The position numbers were made by a program, and so were the translations under genes. 32,412 bases of DNA, taken from contig NW_003150777.1 of the NCBI RefSeq assembly GCF_000003605.2, positions 1 through 32,412 on the forward strand. The letters are read 5' to 3'. Below are positions 11,185 to 22,420 of this stretch, piece after piece; the first letter of the stretch is position 1, and every line of letters begins with the position of its first letter. The stretch is from Saccoglossus kowalevskii. Lineage: Eukaryota; Hemichordata; Enteropneusta; Harrimaniidae. The notes under the pieces are model-generated. The model made no database searches and was not told the origin of the DNA. It saw only the letters and a program-made list of their open reading frames with translations.

Positions 11185-11830
11185 GACAAACTCAGTGAAC
11201 AGCTACAATTATATAAAATAAACAATCAATTCATCATGTATATTTCAAATTATAAGCGATATTTCTTTCAAACTGAAATGAACGAGGAACATGCATATAA
11301 TTAGTATGTATCAAGAATGGAGACAATGACATTAATACAATTATAACATGGAACTACGAATATCGTCTCATAACTGAATCGCCCTTGAAAATCAAGACCT
11401 AATTTAGTATCACTATTATTTAGGTGATTATTAAACAAAAGAATGTCGATTTCACGCCTAATTATCGGCGACGCATCATCATCGAATACAATATTGGGTT
11501 AGGCAAACCACTTAGTACAGTACCATGCGCTATCACATTTGGGTTTAGCGTTTTCTTTTTTTCAAAATATATGATAAAATATTGCTGTCACTCTAGTCAA
11601 GTTTGTTATTGGTTTCATTATTAATGCCTAGTAATTTATTTAAATATTTACACATCGATTAGACAGTATGTTGTGTCTTTAAACGTTAATACAGATTATG
11701 ACACCACAAACGTGACGTAATCCTACTTGAGACACATGTACGTGTTCAGTATACCGTGAGAATTAATCGATAATCTGATCCCACTAACTCGTCAAATTAA
11801 AGTTATAGCATAGTTTGGTAATACTGTTAA
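11185..11830 (+). repeat. Noncoding repeat family 1, copy A
   Basis: Shares ordered blocks with copies B (13395-14060) and C (19570-20180). The clearest is TTATTAAACAAAAGAATGTC within 11427-11448, then ATTATGACACCA and TCGATAATCTGATC near 11694-11780. The copies are diverged between blocks and have no conserved frame. Confidence 0.6.
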
Positions 11831-12559
11831 ACAGAAATAAACTATCGATACAACTGGTCATGCACAATAATGGATGTACATTTCTATATATTTAAAACAT
11901 TATTTTATATTCATTTCACGATACCCTACATTTTGTATGATGTACATTTGTATATTATTTCTCGTACATAATTGTTATTTCGATTACTCCACGAAATCGT
12001 CACTGACACTTAGATGATTAGGTCAATTGGTTGATCTCCATATAAGACTTGAACGCGATTTGTTAATAGATAACATGAATAGATCAGATGTAGTTCGAAG
12101 CAATGTGCCGACCGGCGACTGGAATTATAGGCGGTGAAAGCATATACTTATATCGGTTTAGATTATCTATGTCGTTCATCCGAATAAAAGACCTATCTGA
12201 AAATAAAGCAGTCTAACCAAATACCAAACCGTTGGAACGAACACCAGACTGCCCATCTGACTAACAAAACCGAAATGTTGCTTTCTGATAATTTCTGAAA
12301 AATTCAAATACCTGCTGAGTTTGAAAATGTTTGAAAGTATATGGCATATTGGCTGACACATTATAAAATGTTTGTATTCCACTATGGGGTGAGACACATA
12401 CAAGCTATCTTGTTATGTTTTTTTCAAAACAAAACAAGATATTATATTCTACAGTGGCGGAGTTAGCACACTAATCACGCAAGTATGCACAGTTTATCTT
12501 ACTCGGGTGATGAATATAAAACACTTTCCAGTACAACGAGCATAGAACCTTAACTGTAT

Positions 12560-12910
12560 CAAAGAAAAATACACTTTAAGGGGGTGGAACAGACATAATG
12601 ACTTGGAAGACTGTTTTGTTACTGTTCAGTTTCAGTATACGGGTGTCAGAGTAATTAGACCGTCACAAACTAACATTGAATTAGGACGTAATGAGGTATC
12701 TATTCACTGGTAATTAGCTGTTAATTAGTGTGTTTTTCCAAGCACCTAATACATGTTTTTTCGTTGCTTATTGTTTTCTGCTATTTTGTTGTTGTTGTTG
12801 ACAATTCACTGATGAGTTTATTGTTCAGAGCGCCACGTGATACAAATAAACAAAACGTAATGAGTTCCGTAGCAACGCGTGTATCACGTGACATGCGGTT
12901 TACATGTATA
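12560..12910 (+). repeat. Noncoding repeat family 2, copy D
   Basis: Aligns with 15650-16020. Shared blocks are AGACCGTCACAAACTAACAT, TCTATTCACT, GTAATTAG, TTGACAATTCACTGATGA, GCGCCACGTGAT and GTGTATCACGTGAC, in the same order and spacing. Two CACGTG palindromes are kept in both copies (12834 and 12885 here). Confidence 0.7.
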
Positions 12911-13176
12911 TCGATGTGTCTCAAATGACGTGTACTGCATATTCCTTTTAGATGTAGATATAATGTCCCATAGTTTGAATTAGGTATTGTATATGTGTAC
13001 TGTTAGTAATATATCTGACGTTCCGACGAAACTAAATAATGCTTTCCATGATGTCGCGCTCGATGAAGTGTTACCCAAGACAACAAACCTAAAACAAACT
13101 AAAGAAATATAATGATTACGACTAAGACACATTTACACCGCGACTATGAAACCAATATCACTGTATTTTATCAGAT

Positions 13177-13200
13177 ACATATATATATATATATATATAT
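13177..13200. repeat. AT dinucleotide microsatellite
   Basis: An uninterrupted run of TA/AT dinucleotides of about 24 bases. Confidence 0.9.
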
Positions 13201-13394
13201 TCTAATAAGATGTTATCCAGATCAGAGGTCAAAAGAAATCTTGCGTAGATTCTAGGCAGGAATGTATAATTGGAGGCTTTGATCTAATAAAAAAAATCTA
13301 GTACTTTCGATAACTTTGTAGAATCTACATGGATAGTGGCCGTGATACCGGGTGAAACATACGCAAAACAGTGAGGTAAAAGGTGGGAGATCGA

Positions 13395-14060
13395 TTTGAC
13401 AAATTCAACGCACATCAACAATTATGTACATCTATATGATGTATATTTCAAATCGTGTGCGACATTTCTCGACTCATTACTCTCGTTAAGTGGAAATAAA
13501 CGAGTAAACATGCATATATTATAACCATATTATGCAAAGTGATAACAAATGCATAGAACTGCGAAGCTCGTGTAACAATCGCCCTGGGAAATCAGGAACT
13601 AAATTTAACATTACTATTAGGTGATTATTGAACAAAAGAATGTCAATTTCACATCTAATTATCGGTGATTAGGTACGTAATCACCCAATTACCATACTAA
13701 GTTAAGCGAATTAATTAGTAAATAACGTGGTGTTTCATCATTTGGAAATTGATTTGCAAAATCTATGATGTCGAATTAAATGCTCATTTTACTCAAATGT
13801 TGTATGCTAAAAGTATTTAATTATTTTATTCTTGATCACTAACGGTAATGAAACAATGTGGCATTGTTAACCGTGTCCTAGATTATGACACCCAGTATGT
13901 GGCGTAATCCGACTTGAGTCACAATTCGTGAGAAGTAGTCGATAATCTGATCCAATGCCTGAATGGTTTCACCATGGAACTACAAACCCATGGTTTCACC
14001 GACTCATCAAATTGAATTCGTGTTGGTGTTCTTCGCCCAAATCGCACGGTTTTTCAAATA
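13395..14060 (+). repeat. Noncoding repeat family 1, copy B
   Basis: Matches copy A from TTGACAAATTCA (near 13397) through GATTATTGAACAAAAGAATG (from about 13623) to TCGATAATCTGATC (near 13940). It matches copy C through CTCATCAAATTGAATTC and GTGTTCTTCG. A C12 homopolymer follows at about 14072-14083. Confidence 0.6.
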
Positions 14061-14327
14061 CAACTTTACTACCCCCCCCCCCCGACGAACGTGGGTTGCT
14101 AGCTGAATACACACTACTTGTCTGGTGAAGATTATTTACGTCTGAATGTTAGCATTAACCTCTATATTTATTGTTGCGGTGTGTTTGTGACATAATGTTT
14201 GAACATGTCGTGCAATACAAATCTTAATCCTACTTAGGACATATGTTTATGTAATCCCATTCTTTGCACACACGGTTTCACTGACCTGCTAAATTCAAAT
14301 ATGAACTACTTCAACTATATTCGGAGC

Positions 14328-14431
<104 letters not shown>

Positions 14432-15180
14432 TGAATAATATGAAATATTGAGATTTGTGAATGCAAATAGACATCACATTTATGCCCGAACATCCTAGTA
14501 AGCGCTGTGCTTAACCAGGAATTCGATGTAATGTACAATGACCGATGTATTTAAAATACTGGCGAAAAAGCAATTGTGTTGCATAACTATTGTACTTGGG
14601 AATAGCAAGTTTATTGTTAGTGTAAAGTGTCACTTAATGGGATGTTAATCCCTTGGGAAGTCATTTAGTGAATATATATTGTTAGACGAACTAATTAGCA
14701 CACACATGTTACAGATTGAATCGAATGTAATCTTTCAATTAAATAAGATTACATCAATTTATCAGTCTTGAAATCTAATCTACAATTGGATTACAACACC
14801 GACGTGTCAGCTACGAGTAATCACACTCGTCCATGCTAAAATAACCAGATTCCACAAAGTCACATTGCTTACTGGTACCTTGCTCGAGAATTGCCTGTAA
14901 CGCGAGTATGATTGGTTGAGAATTCTACGTGATTTGTATTGGGAATTGGTTTAATTTTCACTTACTATAAAAGACTATCGACAATCGATTCAATCAGATA
15001 GTCAAGATAATTTTTCTGCAAAATATTATTTTTCTACGCCATTAATCGATTGAAAATGATGATTATGACATCTTTTTGAAATTTTTGTGAATTATATTAT
15101 TATGAATTGCATTATAGGGCATACAGGTTGAAACGTGATAAACGTTTGTATTTCTACGCTGTAATCAAGGTTAAATTTCG

Positions 15181-15590
15181 GAATAGTGGTGACCGTGCTA
15201 GTCCCATACCATGTATTGTTTGAATAGTGGTGACCGTGCTAGTCCCATACCATGTAGTGTTTGAATAGTGGTGACCGTGCTAGTCCCATACCATGTATTG
15301 TTTGAATAGTGGTGACCGTGCTAGTCCCATACCATGTATTGTTTGAATAGTGGTGACCGTGCTAGTCCCATACCATGTATTGTTTGAATAGTGGTGACCG
15401 TGCTAGTCCCATACCATGTATTGTTTGAATAGTGGTGACCGTGCTAGTCCCATACCATGTATTGTTTGAATAGTGGTGACCGTGCTAGTCCCATACCATG
15501 TATTGTTTGAATAGTGGTGACCGTGCTAGTCCCATACCATGTATTGTTTGAATAGTGGTGACCGTGCTAGTCCCATACCATGTAGTGTTT
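15181..15590. repeat. Minisatellite, ten tandem copies of a 41-bp unit
   Basis: Units start at 15181, 15222, 15263 and every 41 bases to 15550. Each runs from GAATAGTGGTGACCGTGCTA through GTCCCATACCATGTATTG to TTT. Copies are identical except that units 2 and 10 read GTAGTG where the rest read GTATTG. A unit length of 41 shifts the frame every copy, so it is not coding. Confidence 0.98.
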
Positions 15591-15649
15591 GTACGATCAC
15601 GATGAACACCAAACACTGCCTCGTACAACAGGCAGAGACATTTCACTGT

Positions 15650-16020
15650 ATGAAATACGAAAAGGGTCTTAAGAAGAGTGAAACAGAAATAATGTCTTCG
15701 AAGGTTGTTTTGTTAATGTTTAAATACTACACCAGTTTTACTATACGATTACGAGTGAGAGTATTTAGACCGTCACAAACTAACATTGGATGTTAACTTA
15801 ATGACGTGTCTATTCACTAGTAATTAGTTGTTAATTTGTATATTTTTCAGTAGGTTCACGGGTTTTCATTGCTGAATGCTTCTAGCAATGTTTTCGTTGC
15901 TGTTTTTGTTGACAATTCACTGATGATTGCATTGTACCAAGCGCCACGTGATGTGAATAACAATTGAGTAGTGAGCTACGTGACAACGAACAAACAATCG
16001 TGTGTATCACGTGACGTGTA
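15650..16020 (+). repeat. Noncoding repeat family 2, copy E
   Basis: Second copy of the unit at 12560-12910, lying just past the 41-bp array. It keeps TAGACCGTCACAAACTAACA (15769 onward) and the paired CACGTGA sites at 15945 and 16008. Confidence 0.7.
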
Positions 16021-16024
16021 TTTG

Positions 16025-16869
16025 CTTTCCTCAGCGAACATCAATTCGAGATATTTGGTCAAGTTTATGCATGAAAAATTATCAAAACAGCAGTAGTATT
16101 TTTTTTCATAATTTATCTACATTCGAATTATCAGATCTATTCAATATGAAATTATCATATACAAATGGCATACGACGTCATAGACATGAGAATAATAATA
16201 GTATAAGTTTTATTGATTAGATAAAAATGACGAACTTCGTGGCGAAAGGAGTAACAATTAAAAACAATTAAAACAATATTTCAAATATGCCCATCTTGAA
16301 TTTTAAGGTATAAGGTTACAGTTTACTGTCTCACGTTGGGAGAGGGTGAACGGATTCGAAACCGTGCGAGCCGACGATGATACGTCCAGGCCCAGGAAAT
16401 TTGTATTGAATTAAACGGATACTGGTTGCTAGAGCGAATACAATTTTTAAAAAAACATTTGAATAATTCTGGCGTTGTTTTCAGAATGTAGTGTCTGCTG
16501 ATATTTTTTTTCTTGGAGCAATAAACCTAGCAGTAACATAGCAGCTGTTTGTAGAAGACAGGTGTAGTGGACTATAATTTACGCCATCCGCTCGGCGTCG
16601 GAATCGACGCATCTCACTCATTACAAAGCCAAATTTAACTCGACGCCAAGTAGTTTCTCCAAACTTGTCGCTGTGTTTTTGTTTCATGGTCGTCGTTGGA
16701 AATTAATACCATATTAGTAACATCATTTATTGACTCGAATGTGACTATGAAACTTCTAAATATGAAGGAGTTGCCATACAACTTTATTTGACAATTTGGT
16801 TAATTAACCGTTTTTTTCTTCAAACAAATCAATCCTGTCTTACTCTGTTACTAATGACACAGTATGTTA
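16025..16869. other. Spacer left of the inverted-repeat element
   Basis: No gene supported. A 68-codon minus-strand open frame at 16481-16687 is arginine-rich and coding-like in places, but it has no recognised domain and no good splice context, so it is not called. Confidence 0.4.
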
Positions 16870-17060
16870 TAGTCCAGTCAATTTACTGCTATTTTAGGCC
16901 CAACCCACAACAAATTGCAATAAACACAAAACATGGTGGGAAATGTTGTAGTTAACCTCCTATAAGACATACTAAAAGTCCCATAAAATCCAGGGAGTGG
17001 AAAAGGTGTAAAATTGACCTCAAAAATCACTAAAAACGGGTATTTTTCGTAAATTTTTAC
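16870..17060. repeat. Left terminal inverted repeat
   Basis: Diverged inverted counterpart of 18970-19160. The clearest block is CCCATAAAATCC at 16980-16991, against the reverse complement of GGGATTTTATGGG near 19048-19060. Confidence 0.75.
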
Positions 17061-17411
17061 AGTAATTGATATGATATTTCCATTGTTTTCAGTAAACCTT
17101 ATACATTTTTTATGTAATTTTGTCGGTATTAAAGGCAACTCCAATACAAATACATGTTTGTGTTTGTCTATTATGTTAACAGAGACAAATTTGGACTAAA
17201 AATGTGGGATTTTTATACCAAAAAATGTGATTTTTCAGTCAAAAGACAACTATCGTTTTTCTGTAATAATTTTTCTCTCAGTATCACTTTTGTTATAATG
17301 AAATGAATGTAAATGTGAGTAAAGGAATCACAAACTTTAGTTTTTTAACTTGTAAATAGAGAGATTTATTCGTGAACATGTACATAAACTGCACAAATTT
17401 CAAAACAAATT

Positions 17412-17676
17412 TTATTCGAAAGTAAGGTCATTTGGATCACTTTCTACTGAATTATCACAGTTGTAGCCATGACATACACCACATGCAGGAGAACATGCAA
17501 GACTGTGTTTTCTACAGCTACATCTTCATACTATTACAGTCTGTTTTACAGTTACATCTTATAACGTTCAACAGAGATTCTGGTGCATATGGCAAATCCG
17601 TGCATGTTGGCGTCATTTGCATATTGTGCACATTCCATCCCCAGTCTCTTGGATGCATTTGCATGTCAAACCTCTC
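17412..17676 (-). pseudogene. Tesmin/TSO1-like CXC-domain protein, C-terminal exon, one frameshift
   Basis: Read on the minus strand from the gap edge, the frame gives DWGW, then TDLPYAPESLLNVIRCNCKT, then DCNSM at 17527. One extra A at about 17526 breaks the frame. The next frame continues at once with RCSCRKHSLACSPACGVCHG and YNCDN, followed by an acidic tail and stop (17414-17412). The cysteine spacing is that of a CXC (CRC) zinc-binding domain. The preceding tryptophan and DLPxAPE-LL segments match what I know of a repetitive CXC-tailed protein family in invertebrate genomes. AATAAA overlaps the stop codon and could serve as the poly(A) signal. It sits inside inverted repeats, so it is probably transposon cargo. 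The shift may be a disabling mutation or an assembly error next to the gap. The N-terminal part is lost in the N run. Confidence 0.8.
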
Positions 17677-18405
17677 NNNNNNNNNNNNNNNNNNNNNNNN
17701 NNNNNNNNNNNNNNNNNNNNNNNNNNNNNNNNNNNNNNNNNNNNNNNNNNNNNNNNNNNNNNNNNNNNNNNNNNNNNNNNNNNNNNNNNNNNNNNNNNNN
17801 NNNNNNNNNNNNNNNNNNNNNNNNNNNNNNNNNNNNNNNNNNNNNNNNNNNNNNNNNNNNNNNNNNNNNNNNNNNNNNNNNNNNNNNNNNNNNNNNNNNN
17901 NNNNNNNNNNNNNNNNNNNNNNNNNNNNNNNNNNNNNNNNNNNNNNNNNNNNNNNNNNNNNNNNNNNNNNNNNNNNNNNNNNNNNNNNNNNNNNNNNNNN
18001 NNNNNNNNNNNNNNNNNNNNNNNNNNNNNNNNNNNNNNNNNNNNNNNNNNNNNNNNNNNNNNNNNNNNNNNNNNNNNNNNNNNNNNNNNNNNNNNNNNNN
18101 NNNNNNNNNNNNNNNNNNNNNNNNNNNNNNNNNNNNNNNNNNNNNNNNNNNNNNNNNNNNNNNNNNNNNNNNNNNNNNNNNNNNNNNNNNNNNNNNNNNN
18201 NNNNNNNNNNNNNNNNNNNNNNNNNNNNNNNNNNNNNNNNNNNNNNNNNNNNNNNNNNNNNNNNNNNNNNNNNNNNNNNNNNNNNNNNNNNNNNNNNNNN
18301 NNNNNNNNNNNNNNNNNNNNNNNNNNNNNNNNNNNNNNNNNNNNNNNNNNNNNNNNNNNNNNNNNNNNNNNNNNNNNNNNNNNNNNNNNNNNNNNNNNNN
18401 NNNNN
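17677..18405. other. Assembly gap (729 N)
   Basis: A run of undetermined bases inside the inverted-repeat element. Open frames that cross it are artefacts. Confidence 1.
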
Positions 18406-18432
18406 ACTCAGTAAAGTGTTGTTATAACATAC

Positions 18433-18472
18433 CGCCGTTTGCTTTGCTCACATGGCTTGTATTCGCCGCCAT
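18433..18472 (-). CDS. Candidate first coding exon of the element-borne gene
   Basis: On the minus strand an ATG at 18472 opens 13 codons (MAANTSHVSKANG) and ends G|GTATGT, a good donor, in phase 1. It precedes the gap on the same strand as the CXC tail, and the upstream sequence looks like a promoter, so it may be exon 1 of the same gene. Its ATGGCGGC also fits a YY1 site, so the ATG could be part of a regulatory motif. The link cannot be tested across the gap. Confidence 0.35.
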
Positions 18473-18515
18473 TATGAATTACCGAGTGCACGCATGCGCA
18501 ACATTACGTCATATG
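18473..18515 (-). promoter_or_regulatory. TATA-less promoter-like cluster (CRE-like, NRF1-like, YY1-like)
   Basis: On the minus strand, in order, are TGACGTAA (18511-18504), TGCGCATGCG (18500-18491) and AATTCATAATGGCGGC ending in the candidate start. These match the known CREB/ATF, NRF1 and YY1 consensus sites, a combination typical of broadly active promoters. Confidence 0.4.
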
Positions 18516-18969
18516 TGAGAGGTATTCAGCAGAATCGGAAATGTCCCTTGGAGTGAAGTCATTATCAAGCAATAGTTCATCTAGTCGGGAGATAGCGCTA
18601 TATTATCAAATAGCATTTGCCAGCGTATGAGCCAATCACTGCACATAATCTGAACATCGTATGTGATAATCTAGTTAAAACTAGTTTTATCATAATAATA
18701 TGCAAAGAAACCAGTGGGTACTGTTTTTTTATTCACATGCCCAGAATACAGTAATAATTAAATCCAATTACATCACCTTCGTAGCAATTCCGTGACTGGC
18801 ATAAGAAAAGTTAGTTGAAATTGCAAATGTCACAGCTAATGTCCATTTAAGAAACATTTAAATTAATTTTAATGTGAAGCAATAAGAATCATGTTTAGAT
18901 ACGCAGCTTTGACAGTATAATGTGCTTATTCTATGAAGTATCTATCAACTACTTTGATTTATAAGATTT

Positions 18970-19160
18970 AATCTCAAAAACTATTTTTTACCAAAAAATG
19001 CTTTTTTCAAGGAAATTAGAGGTCAAATTTAGACATGATCCACTCTTGGGATTTTATGGGACATTCAGTATGTTATACAGCATGTAAAATGCTATACAAC
19101 GCACTAGGTCTCATTTTTATTGCAATTTGTTGTAGGTCATGTCACATATTGACTGGACTA
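18970..19160. repeat. Right terminal inverted repeat
   Basis: Inverted partner of 16870-17060, ending GACTGGACTA at 19160 and followed by TTA. Confidence 0.75.
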
Positions 19161-19185
19161 TTATTATAAATAACCGTATTACAGA

Positions 19186-19240
19186 TTATGTCACCTCATT
19201 AGTGACGTAATCCTAGCTAAACATATCGTGAGAAATATAT
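19186..19240 (+). repeat. Fragment of noncoding repeat family 1
   Basis: ACAGATTATG, GTGACGTAATCCTA and ATCGTGAGAA match the 11690-11762 part of copy A. It lies just outside the right end of the inverted-repeat element. Confidence 0.5.
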
Positions 19241-19569
19241 ATATATTCTTGACACACACACGAATAGTTTCACGATGGTACTTTCATTTCCATTAATTTT
19301 GTTATTTATATTTGTATTGTATATCATTTTAAAAAAATATTATAGCGAAAATAATTTTGAAAACGTGACCAAATAAGAAGGTTGCAATCTAATGCAAAAT
19401 AATAACTGTTTTTATTAGTACAAACATTTGACATTGACAAGTTGGAGAACATGTGGCTGGCTTTTTTATGATCGTGAAAGTCTCGAGCGAGCGCCCTCTT
19501 TGTTAAGAATATCTCTGACTGACCGGTGCAATCACTGACGTAGCAAGCTTTACAATACGTTCGGTAAAA

Positions 19570-20180
19570 ATATGTTTGATAATGGAGAAACCATTATAAT
19601 TACAATTTTATAATGCGAGTGTATATAATGAGATGACTTAATTTCATATTAGTCATGGGAAATGAACACCCCGATTAGCTAGCTGATTATTTAAGTGATT
19701 GTTAAACGTCAGAACAAAAGAATGACGATTTCGCACAAGATTAGCAGCGAATTGCTACAACGACACCAGATTACATATTAGGTTATGCGAATTAGCATAT
19801 AGTATGTTTTGGGGTCATTAAAAATTTGAGTTACATGAGTCATTTTTTTAACTATGTCGAATATCGAAATTTACATATGTATTAGTCATTTTAGTTGTCA
19901 TATATATTCTAATCAGTATAAATAATCAGATATTATAGCTAAATGTGTAACATATTATGACACGTGTCTTAATTTAATTTGAGACACATGTCGTGAGAAG
20001 TAATCGATAATCCGGTCACATGCTTGAATGAGTTTACTTACTCATCAAATTGAATTCACATTTGTGTTCTTCGTCCGAACTTGATTACGGCTTTACTGCC
20101 TCTAACGAACCGGGTGCTGTCCGAATAAACGGGCTCTGTTTGATAAACCGGGTGCTGTCCGAATAAACGGTTACGTCTGA
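19570..20180 (+). repeat. Noncoding repeat family 1, copy C
   Basis: Shares AGAACAAAAGAATGACGATT with copies A and B, and GTGAGAAGTAATCGATAATC and CTCATCAAATTGAATTC with copy B. It ends with TTACGTCTGAATG as copy B does at about 14140. A short internal tandem repeat of GGGTGCTGTCCGAATAAACGG lies at 20110-20170. Confidence 0.6.
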
Positions 20181-21859
20181 ATGATTAAGCATTTATCATG
20201 TTCAAGATGGCGTTCAATATATAAAAATTATACTTTAGGCGTCTATGCTGAATTTGTTCTAGATCAAATTTATCAGGAAAGTTCATATTTAAGAACATTT
20301 CTAGATTCAAGAATTGACAACACGACGATCGTCGGTTTCGCGAGCGCGGTGTAAACATACTTCCCCGCGAACCCATGTGGGATTCCACCCGAGAGGTCAC
20401 GTATTTTACCTCGATGAAATCCATGAACCTGATTGGTGGCGTCTCTAAAGCATACACTCAATCAGAGTTGCCGAAACATGTTACAACTGGTCATAAACAA
20501 AATATAGCGTTGTATATCCGATCGCGAAGAATCGCAGATAATTTTTTGGGGGCAGCCTATCAACAGTCTCCACTTGCCAGGATTGTTTTCAGTATGTGGT
20601 CTGGTATTGAACAACAACTACAGTTAGTTAGTCGATCTATTTATGTGGACAATCACTTGATTTGGTTATAATGCGCCCCCCACCCTGTGCAAAATTTTGT
20701 GCTGCCGCCTCTGTCGTGGTTGTAGCCGTTGGTAAAATAAAATCTGTGCATGCGTGTGACCATAGTCTGAAAAATAATAACAATAGTCTTTATTGAAGTC
20801 ATATTCTAAAAATGAGCATAGATCAAAAGTACAATAAAGCATGGTTTGTCATTCCATGACAAAAACAAACAGAAGAAAACAAATAGTCGATTCGATAGCA
20901 CTTCTGCTATGGTGTTCTTGCTTCCAACTAAATTGCGCCAATGAAGTAGTTTGACTGCCAGGTCAGTCAACATTTCCGTCGTCGTGCTTTCCTGTTGTTG
21001 CTATGCTATGAAGTAAATGAAAGCTGTCAGTGTACATTCGACGGCAGTCATGTCATGCCAATTTATGTGTGCTTTAAATTATTCAAGAATACTTTGAGGT
21101 TATATTATCCGAGAGTTGTATTAATCACATGTGGAACAACTTTCGAAGAAGAGTTTCTGGTATTTCTGCTATCGAAACTTTAGACTTTTTCACACTTTAT
21201 ACTACCATACCACATAAAGAACTGACAATACTTTTGAAAGATATTAACCGTGACCATCAAGCCTTTTTTCTTTAATTTTTTCTACTATAGACTTTCCAAC
21301 TCTGCTAAAGGTCGGTGGTCGTGCCGCATTGCGCGGCATGTATTGGAATTTCATATACACAAATATTGTATATGTGTTGTGCACGTCGCTATGAGTCCCA
21401 AGTCGATCGGGACGCGGTGCGACGATCACCACCCTTTAACCCTTTAACCAGCGGCAGGGATGTCGTCTACGCAAGATAGTTGGAAAATAAGTCACATGCA
21501 AACAGCAGGCTCGAGTGGGTTCAATTGAATGTTCGCTTATTTTGAAGATCGGGTGAGTCGATATTCAATCAGAGCAAGACAGTCTTGAGTGTTTTGTTTG
21601 TTTTGAGGTAGTATACACACCCACCCACTTGTTATAGTATTGCAAGACTCCAAACAACACTTCCTGCTGACCTGTGTTCAAAACTGTTGGTGTTGACATA
21701 GAAAGTAAAGTAAGCAAATAACACCGAATAAACGGCAAGGTAAATACTACGTCAAATCAAAGTAAACACATACTGCATGCGTGCACAGTCCCTCTGATGC
21801 GTGATTCGAACAGGCGTGTCGAGGAATCGGAAGTCAAGACATTTAAAGAGGGAGATAAG
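20181..21859. other. Intergenic region, no gene supported
   Basis: Overlapping frames at 20185-20671 on both strands lie in a locally GC-richer stretch, but they show no domain, and opposite strands are equally open, so no gene is called. Little else stands out. Confidence 0.4.
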
Positions 21860-22210
21860 GGGGTAGCTGGTACAGTTTTACGGGAAATAAAAAGGGCTTT
21901 TTACAATTTACAAGGAAAAAAGACGTTTTTACAGTTTACGGTGAAAATTGAATTTTGCAGTGAATTGTGTCATCTAGTCGTTTTACAGTTCCGTTCGAAA
22001 ATGTAATTTCCCTGGATTATTCTTTACGACTTTTTCCATTTGGATGTAAATTCTTGAACGTACCGAGAAAAATAACACTTTTTTACGGTGTACGAAAAAA
22101 ATATTTAATTGATTACGTTGTACGTCTAGCCTGTGGTTACAGAATTACAGAATTTATTTTTTCAATTTACGTTGTACGAAAATATTGCAATTACGTTGAA
22201 CGAAAATAAC
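21860..22210. repeat. Degenerate internal repeats of a TTACGTTGTACGAAAA motif
   Basis: Variants occur at about 22082 (TTTACGGTGTACGAAAA), 22112 (ATTACGTTGTACG), 22166 (TTTACGTTGTACGAAAAT) and 22190 (ATTACGTTGAACGAAAAT). Weaker relatives such as TTTACGGTGAAAATT lie from 21870. This looks like an old tandem repeat or repetitive element. Confidence 0.5.
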
Positions 22211-22420
22211 CTTTGCCTCCATTAAATAAGCTTTTTAGAAATAAAGACCTTCAATGTAGAGTCTAAAATTACGGGAATGACTTTTAATGGCAAACACTTG
22301 CCTGTGGTGCGCGGTAACACATACTAGTAGTATCATTGAGGTGTCCTCACCTCATTGTGACTGGTATATGATAGAGCTCCCCCATGAAGATCCGTCGCAT
22401 GTTAGAAACTGCAGATACTA

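Larger units (their letters stand above)
16870..19160. mobile_element. DNA transposon with long terminal inverted repeats, carrying a CXC-domain gene
   Basis: The left end TAGTCCAGTCAAT is mirrored by ATTGACTGGACTA at the right end, and TTA lies directly outside both (16867-16869 and 19161-19163). Inverted similarity continues about 190 bases inward on each side, with blocks CAACAAATTGCAATAA, GACATACT, GTCCCATAAAATCC, GAGTGG and TTGACCTC. A TTA duplication fits PIF/Harbinger; a TA duplication (Tc1/mariner-like) is equally compatible because the repeat itself ends in TA. No transposase signature is visible, and 729 bases of the centre are unknown. The only recognisable coding content is the CXC-domain tail and a possible first exon, both on the minus strand. 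Confidence 0.65.

Noticed and set aside
15181-15590. CRISPR-like regular repeat array
   Set aside because: The repeats are directly adjacent with no spacers, and the setting is eukaryotic; it is a minisatellite.
16481-16687. Arginine-rich 68-codon minus-strand frame
   Set aside because: Composition alone is suggestive, but there is no domain, no homologous copy in the window and no convincing exon boundary.
17432-18518. Long plus-strand open frames of 265-331 codons
   Set aside because: Most of their length is the N gap; the real coding signal here is the CXC tail on the opposite strand.
20185-20671. Overlapping open frames on both strands of 62-98 codons
   Set aside because: No domain, no splice context and no strand preference; they may be chance frames in a GC-richer patch.
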